From assembly GCF_014268595.2 (NCBI RefSeq), contig NZ_CP077091.1, forward strand, positions 2,750,501-2,814,500: a stretch of 64,000 nt of DNA, in the 5' to 3' direction. Position numbers and translations under genes: made by a program. The stretch comes from Pseudomonas hamedanensis (lineage in GTDB: Bacteria; Pseudomonadota; Gammaproteobacteria; Pseudomonadales; Pseudomonadaceae). A model generated the notes under the pieces. That model worked only from the letters and a program-made list of their open reading frames with translations, was not told where the DNA came from and made no database searches. Of the stretch, positions 10,390 to 19,845 are shown piece by piece (position 1 is the stretch's first letter; the number at the start of each line of letters is the position of its first letter).

Positions 10390-10524
10390 TTTCAAATTCC
10401 TCTTGGATAGGTTTTCAACCATTCCACCCGACCGAACGGGCGTTCAATTCTTCCCGAACCACCCTTGTTAGCTGCCGCACGTTACAAACAGAGACGTGGG
10501 CGCCGACAAATGGTTTTCGAGGTG

Positions 10525-10553
10525 GCAAAAAGGGGGCCAAGCCCCCTTTTTGC
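10525..10553 (-). terminator. Strong hairpin between rpsB and tsf
   Basis: A perfect 13-base inverted repeat (arms GCAAAAAGGGGGC and GCCCCCTTTTTGC, 3-base loop) lies in the 190-base rpsB-tsf gap, 27 bases after the rpsB stop. On the minus strand a GC-rich stem is followed by TTTTT, so it looks like an intrinsic terminator. Because rpsB and tsf are usually cotranscribed, it is probably a partial terminator or RNA-processing site. The palindrome is symmetric and would work on both strands. Confidence 0.8.
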
Positions 10554-10579
10554 TTACTGAGTCAACGCCAGGGCGTCAA

Positions 10580-11317
10580 TTACTCAGCTGCAGCCTGAGT
10601 TTCTTCAGCTGCGAATTCAACAGTACCGCCAGCATTGTTGTTGCGACCGCGGATAACTGCGTCAGCCATCGAACCCATGTACAGCTGGATAGCGCGAATG
10701 GCGTCATCGTTGCCTGGGATGATGTAGTCAACGCCTTCCGGGCTGCTGTTGGTATCGACAACGCCGATGACCGGAATGCCCAGCTTGTTGGCTTCGGTGA
10801 TCGCGATGCGCTCGTGGTCAACGTCGATCACGAACAGTGCGTCTGGCAGACCGCCCATGTCCTTGATACCGCCCAGCGAACGATCCAGCTTCTCAAGATC
10901 GCGAGTGCGCATCAGCGCTTCTTTCTTGGTCAGCTTGGCGAAAGTACCGTCTTCGGCTTGAACTTCAAGGTCACGCAGACGCTTGATGGAAGCACGAATG
11001 GTCTTGAAGTTGGTCAGCATGCCGCCCAACCAGCGGTGATCGACGTACGGCGAACCGCAACGTGCTGCTTCTTCAGCAACGATCTTGCCAGCGGAACGCT
11101 TGGTGCCGACGAACAGAATCTTGTTTTTGCCCTGGGCCAGACGCTCTACGAAAGTCAGAGCTTCGTTGAACATTGGCAGGGTTTTTTCAAGGTTGATGAT
11201 GTGAATCTTGTTACGCGCGCCGAAAATGTATTTACCCATTTTCGGATTCCAGTAACGGGTTTGGTGACCGAAGTGCACACCGGCCTTCAGCATATCGCGC
11301 ATATTGACTTGGGACAT
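10580..11317 (-). CDS. rpsB: Ribosomal protein S2
   Basis: The ATG at 11317 gives the usual 245-residue S2 starting [20 protein letters not shown]; the longer in-frame extension upstream has no S2-like sequence. Further S2 signatures are [20 protein letters not shown] and [21 protein letters not shown]2 binds late in 30S assembly and helps recruit S1. The C-terminus ends in an Ala/Glu-rich tail. Confidence 0.97.
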   Translation of the reverse strand: MSQVNMRDMLKAGVHFGHQTRYWNPKMGKYIFGARNKIHIINLEKTLPMFNEALTFVERLAQGKNKILFVGTKRSAGKIVAEEAARCGSPYVDHRWLGGMLTNFKTIRASIKRLRDLEVQAEDGTFAKLTKKEALMRTRDLEKLDRSLGGIKDMGGLPDALFVIDVDHERIAITEANKLGIPVIGVVDTNSSPEGVDYIIPGNDDAIRAIQLYMGSMADAVIRGRNNNAGGTVEFAAEETQAAAE

Positions 11318-11464
11318 GATAGTTCCTTGATAAGTCGGGTTTGGCCTCCACGTATCCCAATGACCAACCAGAGGCATAAAAGCCCAAGGCACCCAGGTCA
11401 TCGTGTCGACACGTGTGTGGATTTAAGCTTTTCGGGGCATCCCCGGAAAGCGGCGCATTTTATA
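11318..11464 (-). ncRNA. rpsB 5' leader, possible S2 autoregulatory (t44-like) element
   Basis: The region upstream of rpsB has a TATAAA -10-like box on the minus strand (11459-11464), about 140 bases before the start codon. Just downstream in the transcript is an interrupted hairpin (11428-11450, core CGGGG/CCCCG). Many gammaproteobacteria have a structured rpsB leader (t44) through which S2 represses its own synthesis. I see a promoter and a hairpin but could not match the consensus, so assignment rests on position. The whole 11318-11690 gap holds only this leader and the divergent map promoter. Confidence 0.35.
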
Positions 11465-11690
11465 CCACAGGGTGCGCAAAAACGGAACCCGGAATATCTA
11501 ACGGTACCGGGACACAGACGCAGCCCCCTTGGAATCGGCCTGATGCCCACCATTGTATAGACAGAAGCGATGCACGCAGGCGCGGATTTGCACCTTCCGT
11601 CTGTTAGAATCGCGTTTTTCAGGGTCGCCAAATGCACACGTGCCACCCTATTTGTATCAGCAAGCGCCGCCGAGCGCAGAGAGAGCCTGT

Positions 11691-12473
11691 ATGACCGTCA
11701 ACCTCAAAACCCCCGAGGACATCGCTGGCATGCGTGTCGCCGGCAAACTGGCCGCCGATGTGCTGGAAATGATTGCCGAACATGTCAAAGCGGGCGTGAC
11801 CACCGATCAGTTGAATCAGATCTGCCACGACTATATCGTCAATGTGCAGCAGGCCATCCCTGCCCCGCTCAACTACAAGGGTTACCCGAAGTCGATCTGC
11901 ACCTCGATCAACCATGTGGTCTGCCATGGCATCCCGAACGACAAGCCACTGAAAAACGGCGATACCCTGAACATTGACGTCACTGTGATCAAGGACGGCT
12001 ACCACGGCGACACCAGCCGCATGTTCCATGTCGGCGAGGTGCCGGTGTGGGCCGAGCGCCTGTCGCAAGTCACTCAGGAATGCATGTACAAGGCGATCGA
12101 GATCGTCAAACCCGGCTGCCGCCTCGGCGACATCGGCGAAGTGATTCAGAAGCACGCGGAAAAGAACGGTTTTTCGGTAGTTCGCGAGTTCTGCGGCCAT
12201 GGCATCGGCAAGGTATTCCACGAAGAGCCACAGATCCTGCATTACGGTCGCGCGGGCACCGGCATGGAACTGAAAGCCGGCATGACCTTCACCATCGAGC
12301 CGATGATCAACCAGGGCAAGGCCGACACCAAGGTACTGGGCGACGGCTGGACCGCGATTACCAAGGACCGCAAGCTCTCGGCGCAGTGGGAACACACCCT
12401 GCTGGTCACCGACACGGGCTACGAGATCTTCACCCTGCGCAGCGATGACACCATCGCGCGCGTCTCGGCCTGA
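11691..12473 (+). CDS. map: Methionine aminopeptidase, type I
   Basis: Map removes the initiator Met from nascent proteins. The ATG at 11691 gives 260 residues beginning MTVNLKTPEDIAGMRVAGK, the family length. The five metal ligands can be seen in context: two Asp in NIDVTVIKDGYHGDTSRMF, His in CGHGIGKVFHEEPQ, Glu in TFTIEPMIN, and Glu in WEHTLLVT. It is divergent from rpsB; a TAGAAT -10-like box lies at 11605-11610. glnD follows after 42 bases. Confidence 0.96.
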   Translation: MTVNLKTPEDIAGMRVAGKLAADVLEMIAEHVKAGVTTDQLNQICHDYIVNVQQAIPAPLNYKGYPKSICTSINHVVCHGIPNDKPLKNGDTLNIDVTVIKDGYHGDTSRMFHVGEVPVWAERLSQVTQECMYKAIEIVKPGCRLGDIGEVIQKHAEKNGFSVVREFCGHGIGKVFHEEPQILHYGRAGTGMELKAGMTFTIEPMINQGKADTKVLGDGWTAITKDRKLSAQWEHTLLVTDTGYEIFTLRSDDTIARVSA

Positions 12474-12515
12474 TACACCAAACGCTCCCAGCTTTTATAG
12501 AAGGAAAGCCAATCG

Positions 12516-15218
12516 ATGCCGCAGGTGGATCCCGAACTCTTCGACCGCGGCCAGTTCCAGGCTGAACTGGCGCTCAAAGCGAGTCCTATCGCGGCGTTCA
12601 AGAAGGCGATCCGCCAGGCCCGCGAGGTGCTTGACGCGCGTTTTCGCAGCGGCCGCGACATCCGTCGGCTGATCGAAGACCGCGCCTGGTTCGTCGACAA
12701 CATCCTGCAAAAGGCCTGGGACCAGTTCAACTGGAGCGAAGACGCCGACATCGCGCTGGTCGCGGTCGGCGGCTACGGCCGGGGCGAACTGCACCCCTAT
12801 TCCGATATCGACTTGCTGATCCTGCTGGACAGCGCCGATCACGAAGTTTTCCGCGATTCCATCGAGCGTTTTCTGACGCTGTTGTGGGACATCGGCCTGG
12901 AGGTCGGTCAAAGCGTGCGCTCGGTCGATGAATGTGCCGTTGAGGCCCGTGCCGACCTGACCGTGGTCACCAACCTCATGGAAAGCCGCACCATCTGCGG
13001 CCCCGAGCGCCTGCGCCAGCGCATGCTCGAGGTCACCAGCACCGCACACATGTGGCCGGCCAAGGAGTTTTTTCTCGCCAAGCATGCCGAACAGAAGGCC
13101 CGTCACCATAAGTACAACGACACCGAGTACAACTTGGAACCCAACGTCAAAGGTTCGCCCGGTGGCCTGCGCGATATTCAGACGATTCTCTGGGTCGCCC
13201 GCCGCCAGTACGGCACCCTGAACCTGCGCGCCCTCGCCGGCGAAGGTTTTCTGGTCGAAAGCGAGAACGCCCTACTTGCCTCTTCCCAGGAATTTCTGTG
13301 GAAAGTGCGCTATGCCCTGCACATGCTTGCCGGCCGCTCCGAAGATCGCTTGTTGTTCGATCATCAGCGCACCATTGCCGGCCTGCTCGGTTTTGAAGGT
13401 GACGACGCCAAACAGGCGGTCGAAAACTTCATGCAGCAGTACTTCCGCACGGTGATGAGCATCGCCCAGTTGAGCGACCTGATCATTCAGCACTTCGAGG
13501 AAGTCATTCTCGCCCCGGAAGACGAGGCGCCGCCGCAGCCGATTAACGCGCGCTTCCAGTTGCACGACGGCTACATCGAGGCACGCAACGACAACGTGTT
13601 CCGCCGCACGCCGTTCGCCATGTTGGAAATCTTCGTGCTAATGGCCCAGCAGCCGGAAATCAAAGGTGTGCGCGCTGACACCATCCGTCTGCTACGCGAG
13701 CATCGTCACCTGATCGACGACAACTTCCGCAACGATATTCGCAACACCAGCCTGTTCATCGAGCTGTTCAAGTGCAAGATCGGTATCCACCGCAACCTGC
13801 GGCGAATGAACCGTTACGGCATTCTCGGGCGTTATCTGCCGGAGTTCGGTTTTATCGTCGGGCAGATGCAGCACGACCTGTTCCACATTTATACGGTTGA
13901 TGCGCACACGCTGAATCTGATCAAGCACCTGCGCAAACTGCAGTACACCCAGGTCTCGGAAAAATTTCCTCTCGCGGCCAAGCTCATGGCCAAGCTGCCC
14001 AAGCCCGAACTCATTTACATGGCTGGCCTCTACCATGACATTGGCAAGGGCCGGCATGGCGACCACTCGGAAATCGGCGCGGTCGATGCCGAAGCGTTCT
14101 GTCAGCGCCACCAACTGCCGGTGTGGGACAGCCGCCTGATCGTCTGGCTGGTGCAGAACCATCTGGTGATGTCGACCACCGCCCAACGCAAGGATCTGTC
14201 CGATCCGCAGGTGATTCACGACTTCGCCCAGGCCGTCGGCGATGAAACCCGCCTCGACTATCTCTATGTGCTGACCGTCGCCGATATCAACGCGACCAAC
14301 CCGACGCTGTGGAACTCCTGGCGCGCCAGCCTGCTGCGCCAGCTGTATACCGAAACCAAGCGCGCCTTGCGCCGCGGCCTGGAGAACCCGGTGGATCGCG
14401 AAGAGCAGATTCGCCAGACCCAGAGCGCCGCACTGGACATTCTGGTGCGCGGCGGCACCGACCCGGACGATGTCGAGCAACTGTGGGCGCAACTGGGCGA
14501 TGACTATTTCCTGCGGCACACCGCCGGCGACGTGGCCTGGCACAGCGATGCGATCCTGCAGCAACCGGTCAATGGCGGGCCGCTGGTGCTGATCAAGGAA
14601 ACCACCCAACGCGAGTTCGAGGGTGGCACGCAGATCTTCATTTATGCACCGGACCAACACGACTTCTTCGCTGTGACCGTGGCCGCGATGGACCAGCTCA
14701 ACCTGAACATTCACGACGCCCGGGTCATTACCTCGAGCAGCCAGTTCACCCTCGACACCTACATCGTGCTCGACAACGACGGCGAGTCGATCGGCGACAA
14801 TCCGGTGCGGGTCAAACAGATCCGCGAAGGGCTGACCGAAGCCCTGCGCAACCCGGACGACTACCCGACGATCATCCAGCGCCGGGTGCCGCGCCAGCTC
14901 AAGCATTTTGCCTTCGCGCCACAGGTGACCATCCATAACGATGCGCAACGCCCGGTGACGGTGCTGGAATTGACCGCACCCGATCGCCCGGGCCTGCTGG
15001 CGCGCATCGGCGGGATTTTCCTCGAGTTCGACCTGTCGTTGCAGAACGCCAAGATCGCGACCCTGGGCGAACGGGTCGAAGACGTGTTCTTTATCACCGA
15101 TGCGCACAACCAGCCGCTGTCCGATCCCTTGCTGTGCAGCCGCTTGCAGGATGCGATCGTTGAACAACTGAGCGTCAATCAGGAACCGGATATCAAGCTG
15201 TCCCGAATCAGTATTTGA
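12516..15218 (+). CDS. glnD: GlnD, PII uridylyltransferase / uridylyl-removing enzyme
   Basis: GlnD senses glutamine and adds or removes UMP on PII, so controlling glutamine synthetase and NtrB/NtrC. The 900-residue protein has the full domain order: nucleotidyltransferase motif [19 protein letters not shown] (85-103), an HD hydrolase domain with [14 protein letters not shown] (about 506-520), and two C-terminal ACT domains starting near 715 and 812 ([18 protein letters not shown]). AGAAGGAAA lies 7 bases before the ATG. It is complete and shows no unusual residue. Confidence 0.97.
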   Translation: MPQVDPELFDRGQFQAELALKASPIAAFKKAIRQAREVLDARFRSGRDIRRLIEDRAWFVDNILQKAWDQFNWSEDADIALVAVGGYGRGELHPYSDIDLLILLDSADHEVFRDSIERFLTLLWDIGLEVGQSVRSVDECAVEARADLTVVTNLMESRTICGPERLRQRMLEVTSTAHMWPAKEFFLAKHAEQKARHHKYNDTEYNLEPNVKGSPGGLRDIQTILWVARRQYGTLNLRALAGEGFLVESENALLASSQEFLWKVRYALHMLAGRSEDRLLFDHQRTIAGLLGFEGDDAKQAVENFMQQYFRTVMSIAQLSDLIIQHFEEVILAPEDEAPPQPINARFQLHDGYIEARNDNVFRRTPFAMLEIFVLMAQQPEIKGVRADTIRLLREHRHLIDDNFRNDIRNTSLFIELFKCKIGIHRNLRRMNRYGILGRYLPEFGFIVGQMQHDLFHIYTVDAHTLNLIKHLRKLQYTQVSEKFPLAAKLMAKLPKPELIYMAGLYHDIGKGRHGDHSEIGAVDAEAFCQRHQLPVWDSRLIVWLVQNHLVMSTTAQRKDLSDPQVIHDFAQAVGDETRLDYLYVLTVADINATNPTLWNSWRASLLRQLYTETKRALRRGLENPVDREEQIRQTQSAALDILVRGGTDPDDVEQLWAQLGDDYFLRHTAGDVAWHSDAILQQPVNGGPLVLIKETTQREFEGGTQIFIYAPDQHDFFAVTVAAMDQLNLNIHDARVITSSSQFTLDTYIVLDNDGESIGDNPVRVKQIREGLTEALRNPDDYPTIIQRRVPRQLKHFAFAPQVTIHNDAQRPVTVLELTAPDRPGLLARIGGIFLEFDLSLQNAKIATLGERVEDVFFITDAHNQPLSDPLLCSRLQDAIVEQLSVNQEPDIKLSRISI

Positions 15219-15278
15219 ATTAACCCATTACCCCGGTGGGAAGGATCACTCCGATTCCAGCCTGTAAATCAAATTCCT

Positions 15279-15368
15279 TGTAGGAGTGAGCCTGCTCGCG
15301 ATGGCGATGCATCAGCTTGCACAGATATTGAATGTGCAGCCCTCATCGCGAGCAGGCTCACTCCTACA
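15279..15368. repeat. REPIN, AGTGAG-type arms
   Basis: Two inverted 24-base REP sequences (arm TGTAGGAGTGAGCCTGCTCG then CGAT) enclose a short spacer, giving a 90-base palindromic REPIN in the glnD-dapC gap. The rest of the 204-base gap holds no gene. Confidence 0.92.
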
Positions 15369-15422
15369 GGTCTGGTGAACGGCCCAGTATCGGCGTTTTG
15401 CCCCACTTTGACCGAGGCCCCC

Positions 15423-16622
15423 ATGAACAACGCTCTGAACCAGCTCCAGCCCTACCCGTTCGAAAAGCTCCGCGCACTGCTCGGCACCGTGACCCCAAAC
15501 CCGGACAAGCGTCCGATCGCCCTGTCGATCGGCGAGCCGAAGCATCGCTCGCCGAGCTTTGTCGCCGAAGCGCTGGCCAATAATCTGGAGCAGATGGCGG
15601 TTTATCCGACCACCCTCGGCATCCCGGCGCTGCGTGAAGCCATCGCTGGCTGGTGCGAGCGGCGTTTTGGCGTGCCAAGCGGCTGGGTCGATCCGGCGCG
15701 CAACGTGCTGCCGGTCAACGGCACCCGCGAAGCGCTGTTTGCGTTTACCCAGACCGTGGTCAACCGTGGCGACGACGCCCTGGTGGTCAGCCCGAACCCG
15801 TTCTATCAGATTTACGAAGGCGCCGCGTTCCTCGCCGGGGCCAAGCCGCACTACCTGCCGTGCCTGGATGAAAACGGCTTCAACCCGGATTTCGATGCGG
15901 TGTCGCCGGACATCTGGCAGCGCTGCCAGATCCTGTTCCTGTGCTCGCCGGGCAACCCGACCGGCGCATTGATTCCGGTCGATGTGCTGAAAAAGTTGAT
16001 CGCCCTGGCCGACCAGTACGATTTTGTGATTGCCGCGGACGAATGCTACAGCGAGCTGTACTTCGACGAGCAGACGCCGCCGCCGGGCCTGCTCAGCGCT
16101 TGTGTGGAACTGGGTCGTCAGGACTTCAAGCGTTGCGTGGTGTTCCACAGCCTGTCCAAGCGCTCCAACCTGCCGGGCCTGCGTTCCGGTTTCGTCGCCG
16201 GCGACGCCGAGATCCTCAAGGGTTTTCTGCTGTATCGCACCTATCACGGCTGCGCAATGCCGGTGCAAACCCAACTGGCCAGCGTTGCCGCCTGGAACGA
16301 CGAAGTCCACGTGCGCGCCAACCGCGCGCTGTATCGCGAGAAGTTCGATGCGGTGCTGGCGATTCTTGGCCCGGTGCTGGATGTGCAGCGCCCGGACGGC
16401 AGCTTCTACCTGTGGCCGAGCGTGAACGGCGATGACGCGCAGTTCTGCCGCGATCTGTTCGAGCAGGAGCATGTGACCGTGGTGCCGGGCTCGTACCTTT
16501 CGCGCAAGGTCGATGGCGTCAATCCGGGGGCCGGCCGCGTGCGCATGGCACTGGTTGCGCCGCTGGCCGAGTGTGTCGAAGCGGCTGAGCGTATTCGCGA
16601 TTTCATCCAGCGTCGCCGCTGA
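15423..16622 (+). CDS. dapC: Succinyldiaminopimelate transaminase
   Basis: DapC is the PLP aminotransferase making N-succinyl-L,L-diaminopimelate for lysine and peptidoglycan. The start at 15423 (MNNALNQLQPYPFEKLRALL) gives 399 residues, the length I expect for this enzyme. PIALSIGEPKH, YPTTLGIPALREAIAGW, CSPGNPTGALI and the Schiff-base region HSLSKRSNLPGLRSGF (Lys in SLSKR) mark an aspartate-aminotransferase fold type I enzyme. dapD and dapE lie within 12 kb downstream. The nearest alternative is another class I aminotransferase, but sequence and context favour DapC. Confidence 0.93.
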   Translation: MNNALNQLQPYPFEKLRALLGTVTPNPDKRPIALSIGEPKHRSPSFVAEALANNLEQMAVYPTTLGIPALREAIAGWCERRFGVPSGWVDPARNVLPVNGTREALFAFTQTVVNRGDDALVVSPNPFYQIYEGAAFLAGAKPHYLPCLDENGFNPDFDAVSPDIWQRCQILFLCSPGNPTGALIPVDVLKKLIALADQYDFVIAADECYSELYFDEQTPPPGLLSACVELGRQDFKRCVVFHSLSKRSNLPGLRSGFVAGDAEILKGFLLYRTYHGCAMPVQTQLASVAAWNDEVHVRANRALYREKFDAVLAILGPVLDVQRPDGSFYLWPSVNGDDAQFCRDLFEQEHVTVVPGSYLSRKVDGVNPGAGRVRMALVAPLAECVEAAERIRDFIQRRR

Positions 16623-16787
16623 GGCCTGAGCGCCTGTGTCGGGCAATCCGGCACAGGCGCTGCAAATATCGCGTAACAGTTCGCCCGATCTTATTTCCCG
16701 TCCCTGCGCCGGCCAGACGTTAGTCTTGGGCTGCGCGGTTCGCCGCGTCTCAAAAACCACCGCTCCAGACTTCATGGAAGAAGTGAA

Positions 16788-17522
16788 ATGCAAGAACTCC
16801 TGGATTGCCAACTCCTACAGTGGCCAGACGATCAGGCAGCCTACGCGGCCGCCATCAGCGAAAATCCGGCGAATGCCGACAGCGATCGCACCAGCGGTAC
16901 GCGGCGCAAGCGCGCCGTGCTCAACTACTCGAAATTGTGGGCCAACGGCCGCACGCTGAAGATTGCCTTCATGGATGCGCCCGAGCCTGATCACCAAAGC
17001 AAAATCATCGCCGCGGCCAGCCGTTGGTTGCCGTACATCAACCTCAAGTTTGAATTCGTCGAAGAGCGCCAGGGCGATATTCGCATCGCCACAAAAAACA
17101 ATGACAACAGCGCCATGCTCGGCACCGATGCGCTGCTGATTCATCCTGACCATCCAACCATGAATCTGGGGGTCAGCCCCGACCATGTCGACTTCGAGGT
17201 GATCGTCACCCACGAGTTCGGTCATGCACTGGGCGCCCTGCATGAACACCAGCATCCCCAGGCGAACATTCCGTGGGATAAGCCCAAGGTGTATGAGTTT
17301 TATCAGAATCGGCAGATGAATCCGCTGACCCGCGAACAGGTCGACCGCAACCTCTTTGCCTCCTTCGATACGCTCGATGCGATTTACACCGCCTATGACA
17401 AGCACTCGATCATGCATCACCCGGTGGCGAACACATTGACCTTGGGCGACTGGGAATTACCGGTCAACCGCAAGATCAGCAAGAAGGACAAACGCCTGAT
17501 GCGACTGCTCTATCCTAGGTAA
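16788..17522 (+). CDS. M12-family metallopeptidase, no visible signal peptide
   Basis: This 244-residue protein carries the metzincin zinc motif HEFGHALGALH (142-152) and a Met-turn, SIMHHP (M209). These mark an astacin/M12-like protease whose catalytic domain starts near residue 45. The N-terminus, MQELLDCQLLQWPDDQAAYA, is not a signal peptide, so it is either cytoplasmic or exported by an unseen route. KRAVLNYSKLW and the central IATKNNDNSAMLGTDA fit secreted relatives. Natural substrate unknown. It is convergent with the antiporter gene, 6 bases from its stop, and has no operon partner. Confidence 0.8.
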   Translation: MQELLDCQLLQWPDDQAAYAAAISENPANADSDRTSGTRRKRAVLNYSKLWANGRTLKIAFMDAPEPDHQSKIIAAASRWLPYINLKFEFVEERQGDIRIATKNNDNSAMLGTDALLIHPDHPTMNLGVSPDHVDFEVIVTHEFGHALGALHEHQHPQANIPWDKPKVYEFYQNRQMNPLTREQVDRNLFASFDTLDAIYTAYDKHSIMHHPVANTLTLGDWELPVNRKISKKDKRLMRLLYPR

Positions 17523-17528
17523 CGCCGT

Positions 17529-19160
17529 TTATTTGACCTGCCCCAGGTTGGCCTCGCTCAAATCAAGCTCTCCCAACACTTCCCTGAGCACATCGTCGCC
17601 GATCTGGTGCTGGCGGCTCAGCCGGTACAACTCCAGGCGTTGCGCGCGCAGCGCCTTCAGACGCAGCCGACGTTCCAGCAGATCCATCTGGAACGCCAGG
17701 GCCTGGGCTTCGGCGGAGTCATTGAAGACATCGAGTTGATGGCGATACTCGGACATGATTCGCGCCTTGAGCTCAGCGGACAGTGCCGCCTGCGCCGCAT
17801 CCTGAGGCACCACTTCTTCGGTTTCCAGCGAGTGGATCGCGGCTTCGGCGGTTTTGCGCCAGGCATCGCGCACTTCCTGGCGGCGTTTATCGTCCGGGCT
17901 TTTTTCGATCCCGCGCAGTAACAAGGGCAAGGCGATACACGCCGACACCAGCGACAGCAGAATCACCCCGGCCGCGATAAAGATCAGCAGGTCTCGCTCG
18001 GGAAACGCCTGCGCGCCCATCAACATTGGCACCGACATCACGCCTGCCAGCGTTACCGCCCCGCGCACGCCACCGACCGTCAGCAACCAGCAGGAACGCG
18101 CCGTCGGCACTTGCGTCAGCTCGCCTTTGCCGCGCAAACGCCGCAGCAGTACCGACAAGCGCCAGATGCTTTGCACCCAGACAAACCGCAGCAACACCAG
18201 CGCGAGGAAAATCGCCAGCACATCGAGGCAACGGTAGAACAGCGTCGGCCACAGCGTCGGCTCGTGACTGACCACCGCTTTGATGATGTCCGGCAATTGC
18301 AGGCCGAGCAGCAGAAAGATCAGGCCATTGAAGGCGAACTCCAGCAGCGACCAGACACTGCGATTGAGCAACCGGGTGCTGGTCTGCCGTGGCAGCAGGT
18401 CGAGCCAGCTCTGCATCATCCCCGCTGCGACCGCCGAAAGAATGCCCGATGCGCCCAGGCGCTCGGCCAATACATAAGCAGCGAAGGGCAACAGCAACAT
18501 GAACACTACGTGAGTAGCCGGATCATCCCAGCCACGGGCGATCATCCACACGCGCAGGCGTCCAACCAGCCAGCTCAGCGCCACGCCGACCGCCAGACCA
18601 CCCAGCGCCACCGCGACGAAGGTCAGGCTGGCGTTGGTCAGCGAGAACACCCCCGTCACCGCCGCTGCCAGGGCGAACTTGAAAGTCACCAGACCGGAGG
18701 CGTCGTTCATCAGCGCCTCGCCCTGCAGCATGTGCATCAGCGGCGTCGGCAAGCGGTTCTGCGCAATCGCTGAAACCGCTACGGCGTCGGTGGGCGACAA
18801 TACGGCCGCCAAGGCAAAGGCTACTGGCAGCGGAATCGTCGGCAACAGCCAATGAATGAAATAGCCGGCACCGACCACGGTGAACAAAACAAGGCCCACG
18901 GCCAGGGTCAGAATCGGCCCGCGCAATTGCCAGAGCGCGCGTTTGGGCATGCGCCAGCCGTCGGAAAACAGCAACGGCGGCAGGAACAGAAACAGGAACA
19001 GCTCCGGATCGAGGGCCACGTGCAGGCCCAGCGTCGGCCAGGCCAACAAGGCGCCGGCGGCGATTTGCACCAAAGGCAGCGGCAGCGGGATGACCCGGCC
19101 AACCAGTCGCGAGACGCTGACCAGCATCAGCAGGATCAGGACGGTGTAAGCAGTTTGCAT
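17529..19160 (-). CDS. CPA1-family Na+/H+ antiporter
   Basis: I chose the ATG at 19160 (MQTAYTVLILLMLVSVSRLV), giving 543 residues. The longer open frame upstream is only read-through of a REPIN. About twelve membrane segments cover residues 1-410. They contain SPTDAVAVSAI, with the transport Asp of the NhaP/NHE families, and GGVRGAVTLAGVMS, the conserved Arg motif of CPA1. A cytoplasmic C-terminal ~120 residues is helical and charged. It should exchange Na+ or K+ for protons at the inner membrane. The exact ion and symbol (NhaP, YjcE type) cannot be set from sequence. Confidence 0.85.
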   Translation of the reverse strand: MQTAYTVLILLMLVSVSRLVGRVIPLPLPLVQIAAGALLAWPTLGLHVALDPELFLFLFLPPLLFSDGWRMPKRALWQLRGPILTLAVGLVLFTVVGAGYFIHWLLPTIPLPVAFALAAVLSPTDAVAVSAIAQNRLPTPLMHMLQGEALMNDASGLVTFKFALAAAVTGVFSLTNASLTFVAVALGGLAVGVALSWLVGRLRVWMIARGWDDPATHVVFMLLLPFAAYVLAERLGASGILSAVAAGMMQSWLDLLPRQTSTRLLNRSVWSLLEFAFNGLIFLLLGLQLPDIIKAVVSHEPTLWPTLFYRCLDVLAIFLALVLLRFVWVQSIWRLSVLLRRLRGKGELTQVPTARSCWLLTVGGVRGAVTLAGVMSVPMLMGAQAFPERDLLIFIAAGVILLSLVSACIALPLLLRGIEKSPDDKRRQEVRDAWRKTAEAAIHSLETEEVVPQDAAQAALSAELKARIMSEYRHQLDVFNDSAEAQALAFQMDLLERRLRLKALRAQRLELYRLSRQHQIGDDVLREVLGELDLSEANLGQVK

Positions 19161-19263
19161 AAAGCAGTATCTCAGGCGATCGACAGCGTTGAACTGCCAT
19201 ATTAGCGCCTTAGGCTGTGGATGACCGTTGCACCTATGTCGCACGGCTGGAACGCAACTCCCT

Positions 19264-19353
19264 TGTGGGAGCGAGCCTGCTCGCGAAAGCGGTGCAAGAT
19301 TCACCATCAATGTCGACTGACACACCCCCTTCGCGAGCAGGCTCGCTCCCACA
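19264..19353. repeat. REPIN, AGCGAG-type arms
   Basis: Inverted arms TGTGGGAGCGAGCCTGCTCG, each extended by CGAA, face each other over 90 bases between the antiporter promoter region and the YffB-like gene. Read as protein it gives the typical spurious peptide GASLLAKA. Confidence 0.92.
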
Positions 19354-19451
19354 GGTTTTACAGCGTTACGACAACCGTGGCCGACGAAACCGTTTGGTCA
19401 TGGCATAATCCGTCACCATTTTTCTCCAGCACCTGTAAAGGGGGCGATTCC

Positions 19452-19814
19452 TTGGCCGTTTCAAGTAAAACGTTGCACCTTTTCGGCATCAAAGCCTGCG
19501 ACACCATGAAGAAGGCGCGCACCTGGCTCGATGAACACGCTGTCAGCTACGACTTTCACGATTACAAAACGGCCGGTATCGACCGTGCGCACCTGACGCA
19601 ATGGTGTGACGAGCACGGCTGGCAAACGGTGTTGAACCGTGCAGGCACGACCTTTCGCAGACTCGACGACGAACGCAAAGCCGATCTCGACCAGTCGAAA
19701 GCCATCGAACTGATGCTCGCGCAACCCTCGATGATCAAGCGCCCGGTGCTCGATCTCGGTGACCGAACCCTGATTGGCTTCAAGCCAGACATCTACGCGG
19801 CCGCTCTGAAGTAA
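19452..19814 (+). CDS. ArsC/Spx-family protein, YffB-like
   Basis: This thioredoxin-fold protein has about 120 residues. The best start is TTG at 19452, preceded by an AAAGGGGGCG ribosome site; no good ATG lies before the conserved LFGIKACDTMKKARTWLD. The active-site segment has one Cys (ACDTM) instead of CxxC, as in the E. coli YffB and ArsC-like group. DLDQSKAIELMLAQPSMIKR carries the conserved Arg block. Members are called glutathione-dependent or ArsC-like reductases, without a proven substrate. yffB is next to dapE in E. coli; here it precedes dapD by 31 bases, suggesting a conserved link. Confidence 0.8.
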   Translation: MAVSSKTLHLFGIKACDTMKKARTWLDEHAVSYDFHDYKTAGIDRAHLTQWCDEHGWQTVLNRAGTTFRRLDDERKADLDQSKAIELMLAQPSMIKRPVLDLGDRTLIGFKPDIYAAALK

Positions 19815-19845
19815 GCAGCCCGTCACTCTATGTAGAGGTATTCAC

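Noticed and set aside
19161..19352. Longer antiporter N-terminus including GASLLAKG
   Set aside because: It is translated REPIN sequence; the ATG at 19160 begins the first membrane segment.
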